From Acinetobacter baumannii (GTDB lineage Bacteria > Pseudomonadota > Gammaproteobacteria > Pseudomonadales > Moraxellaceae), in assembly GCF_016508585.1 (NCBI RefSeq), contig NZ_JADVOP010000017.1, forward strand, positions 1 to 64,000: 64,000 bases of DNA, in the 5' to 3' direction. The notes beneath the pieces are model-generated. The model was not told the origin of the DNA, made no database searches, and saw only the letters and a list, made by a program, of their open reading frames with translations. Both the position numbers and the translations under genes were made by a program. Shown here piece by piece: positions 31,194 to 39,960 of the stretch. Each line of letters opens with the position of its first letter. The stretch's first letter is position 1.

Positions 31194-32762
31194 CTAATCC
31201 ATGCGTGGGCATTCGATACGAAAGCATGCCCCTTGTTGTTTTTGCTCAACGTAAATTAATTTCGCTTGATTTGCTTCGCATATAGTTTGCGATAGGTACA
31301 ATCCTAAACCAGTTCCATTGATTTCGGTACTAAAAAATGGCTGAAATAATTGTGAAAGGTCTTGTTTTGTGACACCTTTCCCATAATCAATCACATCTAT
31401 ACAAATATGCATGTCATTTTTAAATGCCTTGACCAAAACGTATTCCGCATTTTGATCATTATGGCGTAATGCATTACGCAATAGATTGACAAGGACTTGC
31501 CTAAGTTGAGAATCATCAAAATAAATCAAAAGATCAGCTTCAATTTCAGTTTTGATTTTAGCTTGAGCATCACTTAAATCATGTCGCAATAAATCATCTA
31601 AAAATACTGGCAAGTCGATTTGACTGGTATGGGTTTTTTTGTTTTTTGCCATATCTAAGGTATCTTTGATAATACTGTTAATACGGACAGTCTGCTTGGT
31701 AATCATTTGATGGAGTAAGGCTTGCTGCTGTTCATCACTCATCAGAAAAAGATCGTTTGCCTGTGCAATCGCAGCGAGTGGGTTGCGAATTTCATGGGCA
31801 ATACTTGCTGATAATTGCCCCAATGCTGCAAGCTTAAGCTGCTGTACTTTTTGATTAATTTTTTGTGCATCTTCAAGTACAAGAAGTGTGAGTGCCTGAT
31901 GTGGAACGATCAGCTTTTGTACCCGAATATCAACGGTAAAAGAGGATTGCTGTGATTCAAACTGAAAACGTTCACCATCTCGTAACATGGCATCTTTTAA
32001 AATTTCATACAGATCAGGTTGGAAATTGGACAGGTGGTATTGCTCATGTGCATACAGTGGCGATATCCCTAAAAGCGAACATGCAGCAGGATTGCTGACA
32101 ATAATTTTGCACTTTTCATCGAGTACCAAATAACCGACTTCGATTTGTTCTAAAATGTAGCGGTTGATATTTTGTAACTTAAAAAGCTCTAAAGACTGGT
32201 AAGTATTTAAGGACTCAAGAACCTGAAATCGGTTGATTGCAATTTGTCCGATTCCGTACACCATAAAAAACAGGAAAGCCAATAAGGCACTGTTACTGAT
32301 ATTATTTAAATTAGAAAAATCAAAATAGCTGCCTAGAAATTGCTGATAGATAATGGCAATGACAGACACTAAAGTAATGAATAATGCTTTGTTTTTGCTC
32401 AGTAAAAAATTTGCAGTAAAAACAGCGATCACAAATAAAATACTGATGGCTAAGTTTGGACCATTCAGCGCAAATACCAAAATGCTGAGGAATGGAATAT
32501 CAACAATAAAAAAGCCAATAAACTGCTGAGCAACGCCATGAGGATAAAATTTCAGCAGCATCATTTGCAGTGCTGCAATGATGGTAAAGGTCGCGATCGA
32601 ATAAAAATATAGGCTTGGATATTCGTAGTGAACAGGTTGATTTTCTAAGGTAATCAGAAAAATAATGATTAAACAAAAGGCAATAATCAATCGATAACCT
32701 GAGTAGAGTGTGCCTAGACGGTAAATTGTTTGATAAATAGGAACAGATACCGTAGACGACAT
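31194..32762 (-). CDS. pilS: Type IV pilus sensor kinase PilS
   Basis: Membrane histidine kinase that controls PilR phosphorylation in response to pilin levels. 522 residues: six N-terminal membrane helices (to about residue 190), a PAS-like domain (YLVLDEKCKIIVSNPAACSLLGIS), the HisKA box with His in SASIAHEIRNPLAAI, and a HATPase domain with N-box NLLRNALRHN, G1 DVIDYGKGV and G2 GTGLGLYLSQTI. ATG at 32762 is chosen over a TTG at 32774. Order gacA-pilS-pilR on the same strand, with 36 bases before pilS, suggests they may be read together. Confidence 0.93.
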   Translation of the reverse strand: MSSTVSVPIYQTIYRLGTLYSGYRLIIAFCLIIIFLITLENQPVHYEYPSLYFYSIATFTIIAALQMMLLKFYPHGVAQQFIGFFIVDIPFLSILVFALNGPNLAISILFVIAVFTANFLLSKNKALFITLVSVIAIIYQQFLGSYFDFSNLNNISNSALLAFLFFMVYGIGQIAINRFQVLESLNTYQSLELFKLQNINRYILEQIEVGYLVLDEKCKIIVSNPAACSLLGISPLYAHEQYHLSNFQPDLYEILKDAMLRDGERFQFESQQSSFTVDIRVQKLIVPHQALTLLVLEDAQKINQKVQQLKLAALGQLSASIAHEIRNPLAAIAQANDLFLMSDEQQQALLHQMITKQTVRINSIIKDTLDMAKNKKTHTSQIDLPVFLDDLLRHDLSDAQAKIKTEIEADLLIYFDDSQLRQVLVNLLRNALRHNDQNAEYVLVKAFKNDMHICIDVIDYGKGVTKQDLSQLFQPFFSTEINGTGLGLYLSQTICEANQAKLIYVEQKQQGACFRIECPRMD

Positions 32763-32798
32763 ACTAACACTCAAAGGCAGATCATTGTTTGATAAGAT

Positions 32799-33434
32799 TT
32801 ATGGTTTAATCAGACCATAACGTATGGCAAGATGGGTGAGTTTGACATCACTATCAAGTCCCAGTTTTTCAAAGATACGGTAGCGATAGGTATTGACCGT
32901 TTTTACACTCACAAAAAGTTTGTCTGAAATTTCTTGGGCGCTGACACAATTCACCACCATCATCGCAACCTGCATTTCTCGTTCTGAAAGTGCGTCGAAA
33001 GGTGAAGTTTGGGTATCTGATAAATATGAGCTGGCAAGTTGCTCTGCAATATCCGCACTAAAGTATTTGCCACCTTGCATGACTTTTTTGATTGCGCGAA
33101 CCATTTCTGTAATGGGCGCACCTTTGGTGATATATCCCCGGGCACCTGCCTTGAGTAACAGAGACGGATAGGGTTCCTCAGCTAAACCACTGACTGCTAA
33201 AACTTTGGTATCAGGTGCGGTCTGTAATAAACGACGTGTCGTTTCTACACCACCGATACCGGGCATATTGACATCTAAAAGAACGACATTAGGGTGTTGC
33301 TGCCTTACAATGGTAATGGCTTCTTCACCAGATTCTGCTTGTCCGATGACTTGAATATCAGTCTGATCTTCTAACATTCTGCAGATGCCTGTTCTTACTA
33401 ATTCATGGTCATCTACCACTAAAACAGTAATCAC
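32799..33434 (-). CDS. gacA: GacA/UvrY-type response regulator
   Basis: 211-residue NarL/FixJ-family regulator: receiver domain with phospho-acceptor Asp54 (VVLLDVNMPGIGG) and Lys in GYITKGAP, then a LuxR-type helix-turn-helix (LSEREMQVAMMVVNCVSAQEISDKLFVSVKTVNTYRYRIFEKLG region). The sequence matches GacA/UvrY, partner of the GacS sensor in the Gac/Rsm global pathway. In many relatives gacA is followed by uvrC; here uvrC is 15 kb away. It starts with GTG after AAGGAGGT, a strong ribosome binding site. Confidence 0.9.
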   Translation of the reverse strand: MITVLVVDDHELVRTGICRMLEDQTDIQVIGQAESGEEAITIVRQQHPNVVLLDVNMPGIGGVETTRRLLQTAPDTKVLAVSGLAEEPYPSLLLKAGARGYITKGAPITEMVRAIKKVMQGGKYFSADIAEQLASSYLSDTQTSPFDALSEREMQVAMMVVNCVSAQEISDKLFVSVKTVNTYRYRIFEKLGLDSDVKLTHLAIRYGLIKP

Positions 33435-33666
33435 TTACACCTCCTTAAATTTTCCAATATCAACATTTTTGTTACATAAAGCAAAAAAGACTTGCAATGA
33501 CATAACAAAATTGGCAATCCTATTCCTAATATCTATTCAATATTTGCGCACAATACATTGTGATTGAAATATTCGTTTTAATATAGTCACGTTTGAGTGT
33601 AAATGTAAGTCATATTTGAGGTAATTAGCAAGTTTGTGAATACCTCCCTGAGGTGAGTAAGTTATC

Positions 33667-34719
33667 GTGAAAAAACCAAAAAAAACGTTAATGCATGTGC
33701 TGAGTCTGTCAGTACTACTCAGTTTGAGTTCAACAAGTTTTGCTGAAATCATCATGAATTCAGGGGGAAGCGGACAAGCGAGTGTAAGTTGGTCATCTTC
33801 CGACGCAAGCCAGTTATTAAATGGCGACTCTGTAGATGATGATGGTGAAGACATTTCACCTAAAGGCTCAACCACTTTAACCACAACAATTCGTCCATCA
33901 AATGCTGCACCAACGACGCTGACCAATAGGTCCGTGCAGATTTATGATACCAATAGTTATAACAGTCAACCTTCAGTCAATGCTCGTGCTGCGCTGGTAA
34001 TGGATGCAACAACGGGTGAAGTGCTTTACAGTAAAAATACCAATACTTCGATGCCAATTGCTTCCATTACCAAGTTGATGACTGCAGTAATTACGGCAGA
34101 TGCACGTTTGAATATGTCCGAAGAGATTACACTTCAACAGATTGATTTTGCAGGGGCAGGTGGTAAGAACTCAAGTTCAACTTTAAAAGTTGGCGATAGC
34201 ATGAATCGTGCTGAAATGTTACTTGTAGCATTGATGAAGTCTGAAAATCCGGCAGCGGCAGCCTTGGCACGTACCTATCCAGGTGGGCGTCAAGCATTTA
34301 TTGCGGCGATGAATGCGAAAGCACGTCAACTGGGCATGACCTCTACACGTTATGTCGAGTCTACAGGTTTAGATCCACACAATGTCTCCTCTGCACGTGA
34401 TTTAGGCATTTTGGTAAGTGCGGCAGCTCAGTATGGTCTGATTCGCCAATTCTCTACCACAGCACATTATGACTTTAATTTGGGCTATCGCATCCTTAAA
34501 TCAAATAATACCAATGCACTGGTTCGTAATGGTGGATGGAATATCAATATTTCCAAAACAGGATATATCAATGAGGCAGGGCGTTGCGTAGTGATGCATA
34601 CTACTGTGAATAGTCGTCCGGCTGTTGTTGTCTTATTGGGGGCAAGCTCATCGCAGGCGCGTACCAATGATGCAACCAACTTGTTGAATTGGGTAAGTAA
34701 TTTGCCTAAACGTATTTAA
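33667..34719 (+). CDS. pbpG: D-alanyl-D-alanine endopeptidase PBP7/8
   Basis: Periplasmic penicillin-binding protein of the S11 family that cuts peptidoglycan cross-links. 350 residues; signal peptide MKKPKKTLMHVLSLSVLLSL...SFA, a linker of about 85 residues rich in Ser, Asp and Thr, then the catalytic domain with SxxK in ASITKLMTAV, SxN in LMKSENPAAAA and KTG in SKTGYINEAG. It ends after the penicillin-binding domain without the long membrane-anchoring domain of PBP5, which points to the soluble PBP7/8 type. PbpG has been linked to serum survival in Acinetobacter baumannii. GTG start, with GAGGTGAG upstream. Confidence 0.9.
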   Translation: MKKPKKTLMHVLSLSVLLSLSSTSFAEIIMNSGGSGQASVSWSSSDASQLLNGDSVDDDGEDISPKGSTTLTTTIRPSNAAPTTLTNRSVQIYDTNSYNSQPSVNARAALVMDATTGEVLYSKNTNTSMPIASITKLMTAVITADARLNMSEEITLQQIDFAGAGGKNSSSTLKVGDSMNRAEMLLVALMKSENPAAAALARTYPGGRQAFIAAMNAKARQLGMTSTRYVESTGLDPHNVSSARDLGILVSAAAQYGLIRQFSTTAHYDFNLGYRILKSNNTNALVRNGGWNINISKTGYINEAGRCVVMHTTVNSRPAVVVLLGASSSQARTNDATNLLNWVSNLPKRI

Positions 34720-34732
34720 GTATTTGGATTTT

Positions 34733-34763
34733 AAAAAGCTCTTCAATATGAAGAGCTTTTTTT
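34733..34763 (+). terminator. Intrinsic terminator after pbpG
   Basis: Perfect stem AAAAAGCTCTTC / GAAGAGCTTTTT with loop AATAT and seven T, 13 bases after the stop. Confidence 0.92.
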
Positions 34764-34896
34764 GTATTTCAACAAAGCGTATATATTGGATTTGATGAGT
34801 GAAGTGATATGTTTCTATTTTAAAAATGAGTCAATGGTAAACAGGCAGACAAATGGAGATGACAAACGGTCGCCAATAACTGTTGAGTTGAGGCAA

Positions 34897-34926
34897 TAAA
34901 AAACCAGTTGCGAGCAACTGGTCTTT
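34897..34926 (-). terminator. Minus-strand terminator after thrC
   Basis: Stem ACCAGTTG / CAACTGGT with loop CGAG; on the minus strand followed by TTTTTTATT, 18 bases after the thrC stop. Confidence 0.9.
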
Positions 34927-34944
34927 TATCATAAGAAAGATTTC

Positions 34945-36084
34945 TTACATATTAGAAAGAATCGAATCACGGACTTGATTGAGGGTTGCATCAATCGATA
35001 ACATCACGGCATCTTCACATTGTTTGATGGCTGTATCTGGATCTTTTAAGCCATTACCTGTCACAGTACATACAATTACAGAACCTTCAGCGATTTTACC
35101 TGCTTTAATATCACGGATTGCACCGCCGATCGATGCAGCCGACGCTGGCTCAACAAATACACCTTCATACATAGACAGCAAACGTTGTGCTTCTAAGATT
35201 TCAGCATCAGTTAACTCATCAAACCAACCCTTTGAATCACGCACAACGGCTTTTGCATGATTAAAGCTTTGTGGATTACCAATACGGATTGCTGTTGCAA
35301 CAGTCTCTGGATTTTCAACTGGTCCACCACGCAGGAATGGTGCAGCCCCTGAAGCTTGATAGCCCACCATTACAGGACGACCTTCAGGATTTGGACCTGT
35401 AAACTGATCAGTTTCAGGGTCATAAACCACTTGTTCAAACTCTTCAACGGTTTGGTTTGCAACTGCTTCAGTGTAGCCCATCCAGTGTGCAGTGATATTT
35501 CCTGCATTACCTACCGGCAGGCAGTGGTAATCAGGTGCACGACCTAATGCTTCTACAATCTCATAAGCAATGGTTTTCTGACCTTGCAAACGGTAAGGAT
35601 TGATCGAGTTTACAATGGTCACAGGTGCTTTATCTGCGACTTCTTTTACCAGACGCATACCGTCATCAAAATTACCACGGATTTGCATGGTAATCGCACC
35701 GTACATCATTGCTTGAGCCATTTTACCCATGGCAATTTTGCCTTCTGGGATCAAGACAAATGCTTTGATTCCTGCACGTGCGGCATAAGCAGCAGCGGCT
35801 GCAGAGGTATTCCCTGTAGATGCACAGATAATCGCTTTAGAACCTTCTTCAACTGCTTTGGTCACAGCCATGGTCATACCACGGTCTTTAAATGAACCCG
35901 TTGGGTTTAAACCTTCGTATTTCACATAAATTTCAACATTTTTGCCAATAAGACGTGGAATGTTGTCTAATTTAATCAGGGGCGTATTGCCTTCATTTAA
36001 AGAAATAGCACGTGTAGTTTTAGATACGGGGAGGCGGTCACGATAGCGATCAACAAGTCCTGTATAGCGATTGGCATTAGACAT
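34945..36084 (-). CDS. thrC: Threonine synthase
   Basis: PLP enzyme that converts O-phosphohomoserine to threonine and phosphate, last step of threonine synthesis. 379 residues, the short type found in Pseudomonas-like bacteria. The Schiff-base Lys66 is in NPTGSFKDRGMT, the PLP phosphate-binding loop is PVGNAGNITAHW, and STGNTSAAAAAYAARAG is the substrate region. GGAAC before the ATG. It lies 154 bases after hom in the same direction, so hom-thrC probably forms one biosynthetic unit; no leader peptide of the E. coli thrL type was found. Confidence 0.95.
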   Translation of the reverse strand: MSNANRYTGLVDRYRDRLPVSKTTRAISLNEGNTPLIKLDNIPRLIGKNVEIYVKYEGLNPTGSFKDRGMTMAVTKAVEEGSKAIICASTGNTSAAAAAYAARAGIKAFVLIPEGKIAMGKMAQAMMYGAITMQIRGNFDDGMRLVKEVADKAPVTIVNSINPYRLQGQKTIAYEIVEALGRAPDYHCLPVGNAGNITAHWMGYTEAVANQTVEEFEQVVYDPETDQFTGPNPEGRPVMVGYQASGAAPFLRGGPVENPETVATAIRIGNPQSFNHAKAVVRDSKGWFDELTDAEILEAQRLLSMYEGVFVEPASAASIGGAIRDIKAGKIAEGSVIVCTVTGNGLKDPDTAIKQCEDAVMLSIDATLNQVRDSILSNM

Positions 36085-36238
36085 GATGGTGTTCCAGTTG
36101 TATGTAGAGCAAATAAAGGTATTCTTTTCGCCTCTAGCCTCTGATCAGAGAAGCTGAATTCGCCATTTGATCGGTTTGAAATGACGAATATATCTGCATC
36201 TTTGTTATCGATGCAGATGAGGGGCGGATTAAATCCGA

Positions 36239-37543
36239 TTAGTTATCGAGCAATTCTAAACGAATTCGTACGATTTCGCCATGAATAGCAGGTAAGGCTT
36301 GAATCTGAGCAATTGCTTCATTCATTTTTGATTCTACGATTGGATCAGTCAAAATCACAATCGGGATCAAATCTTTTAAGCGCGGCTGCTGCATGATTGC
36401 ATCAATACTGATTCCTGCACGGCTCAAGATGGTAGTGACATCTGCAAGTACACCAGTTTGGTCTTCAGCATTTAAACGCAAATAGTAGCCTGTGGTCATT
36501 TCATCGCTGGATAAAATAGGCAAGTCTGAAAGTGCTTCAAAAGCCAATTGTGGAATTGTCCCTGAACCATCTTCTGTATAGATGATGTCACGGACAATAT
36601 CCACAACATCTGCAACAACAGCAGAGGCAGTTGGACCAGCACCAGCACCTGCACCATAATAAAGTGTTGGACCTACGGCATTGGCTTGTACCAGTACTGC
36701 ATTTTTTACACCATTGACATTGGCAATAAGTTCTTCTTCAGGGATCAGCGTTGGATGAACACGCAATTCAATGCCTTTTGCTGAACGACGTGCTATCCCC
36801 AGATGCTTGATTTTATAACCAAGTTCTTCTGCATATTTAACATCTTGTGCGGTTACTTTGGTAATTCCTTCAGTATAGACCTTGTCAAACTGTAAAGGGA
36901 TACCAAATGCGCATGATGCAAGAATCGTAAGCTTATGTGCTGCATCAATGCCTTCCACATCAAATGTTGGATCAGCTTCTGCATAGCCGAGTTCTTGTGC
37001 TTCTTTAAGGACATCGGCAAAGGCGCGGCCTTTTTCACTCATTTCAGTGAGGATGAAGTTGCCTGTACCATTGATGATTCCTGCTAGCCATTCAATTTTA
37101 TTGGCAGCCAAGCCTTCACGAATGACTTTGATAATCGGGATACCCCCCGCAACTGCTGCTTCATAGGCGATCTGTACATGATGATCATCAGCAGCTTTAA
37201 AAAGTTCGTTGCCATGTTCAGCCAGTAAGGCTTTATTCGCCGTAACCACTTGTTTGCCATGTTTGATGGCTTCCATAATCACTTCATAAGCAGGATGAAT
37301 CCCGCCCATAACTTCAACCACAACGTCTACATCAGGTTGGCGCACGATCTCTAGCAGATCTGCACTTTGCTTCACACTTGCAGGTAAATTTAGATCTGGA
37401 CGTGGACGACGGGTGCCTACGTGGGTAATTTCAATTTCTCGACCGGTGCGACGTCTAATTTCAGCAGCGTTTTCTTGTAGTAGTTTAAGGGCTCCACCGC
37501 CTACGGTTCCTAGACCGAGTATTGCCAGACGAACTGGTTTCAC
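36239..37543 (-). CDS. hom: Homoserine dehydrogenase
   Basis: NAD(P)H-dependent reduction of aspartate semialdehyde to homoserine, for threonine, methionine and isoleucine. Monofunctional enzyme of 434 residues: N-terminal nucleotide-binding motif LAILGLGTVGGG, catalytic domain with NGTGNFILTEM and EADPTFDVEGIDAAHKLTIL (catalytic Lys), and a C-terminal ACT domain (residues about 350-430, YYLRLNAEDQTGVLADVTTIL) for threonine feedback. The GTG at 37543 is chosen because GGAG sits six bases ahead and the protein then starts MKPVRLAILG; a TTG at 37555 is less likely. Confidence 0.96.
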   Translation of the reverse strand: MKPVRLAILGLGTVGGGALKLLQENAAEIRRRTGREIEITHVGTRRPRPDLNLPASVKQSADLLEIVRQPDVDVVVEVMGGIHPAYEVIMEAIKHGKQVVTANKALLAEHGNELFKAADDHHVQIAYEAAVAGGIPIIKVIREGLAANKIEWLAGIINGTGNFILTEMSEKGRAFADVLKEAQELGYAEADPTFDVEGIDAAHKLTILASCAFGIPLQFDKVYTEGITKVTAQDVKYAEELGYKIKHLGIARRSAKGIELRVHPTLIPEEELIANVNGVKNAVLVQANAVGPTLYYGAGAGAGPTASAVVADVVDIVRDIIYTEDGSGTIPQLAFEALSDLPILSSDEMTTGYYLRLNAEDQTGVLADVTTILSRAGISIDAIMQQPRLKDLIPIVILTDPIVESKMNEAIAQIQALPAIHGEIVRIRLELLDN

Positions 37544-37592
37544 GTCACACTCCAATTATGCATATAAATTGTATTAAGCTTAGATCATAGCT

Positions 37593-37625
37593 AAAAAATG
37601 CGCCAGACTCTAGAGTCTGGCGCAT
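37593..37625 (-). terminator. Minus-strand terminator after dsbC
   Basis: Perfect palindrome with 14-base arms (ATGCGCCAGACTCT and complement, 37598-37625), followed on the minus strand by a run of T. It separates dsbC from hom. Confidence 0.93.
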
Positions 37626-37668
37626 CTTTATATTGAGCTATAAATAATAGTAAATTTACTGATAAAAA

Positions 37669-38481
37669 TTATTTATTTAAACGGCTTTCAATTTCATCAG
37701 CTGTCATATAACCGCCCAGATATTCACCCTCTGCATTGTAGATTGCAGGGGTACCGTTTACGCCCATTCTTAAGCCTAAAGCGTAGAGATCACGAACTGG
37801 ATTTTTACATGTTGCAGGTGGAAGTGCTGTACCTGCAATAGCTTGATTGAAGGCACTATGGCGATCCGCACTACACCAAATACTTTCCATGGTTGGAATA
37901 AACTGTTCACCACGAGGCCAAGGGATATAGCGAATTTCAATGCCTTTTGCCGTGATTTCACCAATATGTTCATGAAGTTTATGGCAATACGGGCAACTCG
38001 CATCGGTAAACACATAAATCACATGTTTAACTTTACCTTGTGCCGGATAAACCAGGAGGTCCTTAACATTTAAATCTGCAAAGTGTTTTTTATTTTCAGC
38101 CGCTTGAAGTTTGTCACCAATACTACTGAGTTTTTCACCCCCTAAACGAATGACATCGCCTTGGATCAGGAATTTACCGTCAGCAGTTGCATAAACAGAG
38201 CTCATTCCTTCCATGCTGATCCAATACAGATTTGGCATTTCAGTCGGTTTGGCATCCAAGATTTTGGCATTTACACCGGCTTTCTTGAAATTGGCTTGGA
38301 GTGTTTGGATGAGGCGTTGTTTAGCGTCACGTTCAGTTAAATTTGATGCCTCACCAGTTGCGGGTGCTGTTGCAGTCAAAGTGTCATCTTTTTTTGAGTC
38401 TGGCGTTTTTGAACAAGCACTCACTGCCATCGTGCTTGCAATCAGACAAGCCAACATCAATTTTGAACGATTCAATTGCAT
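37669..38481 (-). CDS. dsbC: Thiol:disulfide isomerase DsbC family, predicted lipoprotein
   Basis: Periplasmic disulfide isomerase that reshuffles wrong disulfides; normally a V-shaped dimer reduced by DsbD. 270 residues: N-terminal dimerisation domain (residues about 55-110, RLIQTLQANFKKAGVNAKI, NLYWISMEG), then a thioredoxin fold with active site CPYC (DASCPYCHKLHEHI) and cis-Pro in NGTPAIYN. Unlike E. coli DsbC, the signal sequence has a lipobox, AVSAC with Cys23, followed by SKTPDSKKDD, so a membrane-anchored lipoprotein is predicted. It follows xerD in the same direction, a conserved xerD-dsbC order. Confidence 0.92.
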   Translation of the reverse strand: MQLNRSKLMLACLIASTMAVSACSKTPDSKKDDTLTATAPATGEASNLTERDAKQRLIQTLQANFKKAGVNAKILDAKPTEMPNLYWISMEGMSSVYATADGKFLIQGDVIRLGGEKLSSIGDKLQAAENKKHFADLNVKDLLVYPAQGKVKHVIYVFTDASCPYCHKLHEHIGEITAKGIEIRYIPWPRGEQFIPTMESIWCSADRHSAFNQAIAGTALPPATCKNPVRDLYALGLRMGVNGTPAIYNAEGEYLGGYMTADEIESRLNK

Positions 38482-38542
38482 AAATAACTCTTTTATGTTT
38501 CTTCAGCATTATTGTGTGGGGAATTAGCATAGCAAAAAAATG

Positions 38543-38594
38543 AAAGCCATACTTTAAAACTTGATTAAGGGATGTAAATTATCAGTATGGCTTT
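38543..38594 (-). terminator. Possible minus-strand terminator after xerD
   Basis: Perfect 11-bp stem AAAGCCATACT / AGTATGGCTTT, but with a long 30-base loop; on the minus strand it is followed by TTTCATTTTTTT. Likely ends or attenuates xerD transcription before dsbC. Confidence 0.5.
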
Positions 38595-38606
38595 AATTTG
38601 AAAATC

Positions 38607-39524
38607 TCAAGCACGTGGGTGATATTTTTCATGCAATTGCTGCATACGCACCTGAGCCACATGGGTATAGATTTGGGTGGTGGAGAGATCACTGTGCCCT
38701 AAGAGCATCTGCACCACACGTAAATCAGCACCGTGATTGAGGAGGTGTGTTGCAAAGGCGTGCCGTAACGTATGTGGGGATAATTCTGCTTGAATACCCG
38801 CTTGCAAAGCATAACGTTTAATTGCATACCAAAAGTTCTGTCGACTCATGATACCGCCGTGTTGGGTTAAAAATAAGTAATCGGTTGCTGACTTATAGAG
38901 CTGAGGTCGAGAAGCATTTAAGTATTGTTCAACCCATTCACAAGCGACCTCTCCTAAAGGAACCAAACGTTCTTTGTTGCCTTTACCTGTAATTCGGAGA
39001 TAACCCTGTTTTAAATTGATCAAATCGAGTCTTAGATTTAAAAGCTCAGATACACGTAGTCCGCAGGCATAGAGTACTTCAAACATGGCTCGGTCACGTA
39101 AGCCCAATGCTGTACTCACATCAGGTGCTTGAATCAATAATTCTACATCCTGCTCAGATAAATCTTTCGGTAGTGCTCGTCCAAGTTTTGGGGTTTTATG
39201 AATGGCGACCGGATTATCAAGACGAATCTTTTGCTCACGTAAAAATTTAAAAAATGAACGGAGTGCTGAAAGTGAGCGCGCAATCGAGCGCGGACTTTTA
39301 CCCTGTTTGGTCAGCTCGATCAGCACATCGGAAATATCGTCATGTGTCCAATCGGGTAAATAAGCATTTACACATTCACTACATTGAATTAAGTCGGATA
39401 AATAGGCATTTCTTGTATGCGGACTGACCGTTTGAGCAATTAAATAATCACGAAAACCTTGTAAAAAGCTTAAATTTTCAGGAATGACAACAGCAGTTGG
39501 AATACGTGGTTTCTTATTTAACAT
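38607..39524 (-). CDS. xerD: Site-specific tyrosine recombinase XerD
   Basis: Partner of XerC in resolving chromosome dimers at dif with FtsK. 305 residues: N-terminal SAM-like core-binding domain (FLQGFRDYLIAQTVSPHTRNAY) and C-terminal catalytic domain. The catalytic set is present: Arg in ACGLRVSELL, Lys in ITGKGNKERLVP, HxxR in HTLRHAFATHLL, His in LLGHSDLSTTQ and the nucleophilic Tyr in TQIYTHVA. XerD rather than XerC is supported by the neighbouring dsbC and by residue choice; no dif site was seen in the window. Confidence 0.93.
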   Translation of the reverse strand: MLNKKPRIPTAVVIPENLSFLQGFRDYLIAQTVSPHTRNAYLSDLIQCSECVNAYLPDWTHDDISDVLIELTKQGKSPRSIARSLSALRSFFKFLREQKIRLDNPVAIHKTPKLGRALPKDLSEQDVELLIQAPDVSTALGLRDRAMFEVLYACGLRVSELLNLRLDLINLKQGYLRITGKGNKERLVPLGEVACEWVEQYLNASRPQLYKSATDYLFLTQHGGIMSRQNFWYAIKRYALQAGIQAELSPHTLRHAFATHLLNHGADLRVVQMLLGHSDLSTTQIYTHVAQVRMQQLHEKYHPRA

Positions 39525-39600
39525 GGTCTTAGCAAAGTTTAGAGCGTCTTTATGAGAAGAATGTAGACTAAAAAAATAAAGAAGTCGAATATCTAAGGTG

Positions 39601-39654
39601 AATGAGAATTGTAATGAACCTTACTTGGTAATTATTCTCATTTGTATGTATAAT
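39601..39654 (+). promoter_or_regulatory. Fur-type operator and sigma-70 promoter of feoAB
   Basis: AATGAGAATT (39601-39610) and AATTATTCTCATT (39630-39642) form an inverted AATGAGAA / TTCTCATT pair like Fur-box halves. The second overlaps a promoter TTGGTA (39625-39630), 18-base spacer, TATAAT (39649-39654). Iron-dependent Fur repression of feo is the well-known arrangement; here inferred from sequence. Confidence 0.65.
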
Positions 39655-39690
39655 AAACTATATATCGTATTCATTTTAGGGTTAATTGCA

Positions 39691-39960
39691 GTGCGTTTGT
39701 CAGACTTGAAAGTAAAGCAAACTGCCATTATCTCAAAGGTCAGTCGCACCTCAGAAGATAATGTCAATCAGCCAGATTTAGTGGCAAGCCGTTTGGAAAC
39801 ACTAGGTTTTGTGCCTGGCACACGTGTACAAGTGATCACAAAAGGAATTTTTGGCGGTGATCCTATTTTAATTCAAATTGGTTTTACTCGATTTGCTTTA
39901 CGTAAAGTGGAAGCGCAGAAAATTGAAATTCAACAGGCATTAGAAGGAGCTTCCGCATGA
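39691..39960 (+). CDS. feoA: Ferrous iron transport protein FeoA
   Basis: Small SH3-like cytosolic protein (89 residues) that assists FeoB in ferrous iron uptake. Recognisable FeoA text is MRLSDLKVKQTAIISKV, RLETLGFVPGTRVQVITKG and DPILIQIGFTRFALRKVEAQKIEI. The start is GTG at 39691 with AGGG about ten bases ahead; a longer in-frame reading from 39598 would run across the promoter and is rejected. Its stop overlaps the feoB start (ATGA). Confidence 0.93.
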   Translation: MRLSDLKVKQTAIISKVSRTSEDNVNQPDLVASRLETLGFVPGTRVQVITKGIFGGDPILIQIGFTRFALRKVEAQKIEIQQALEGASA

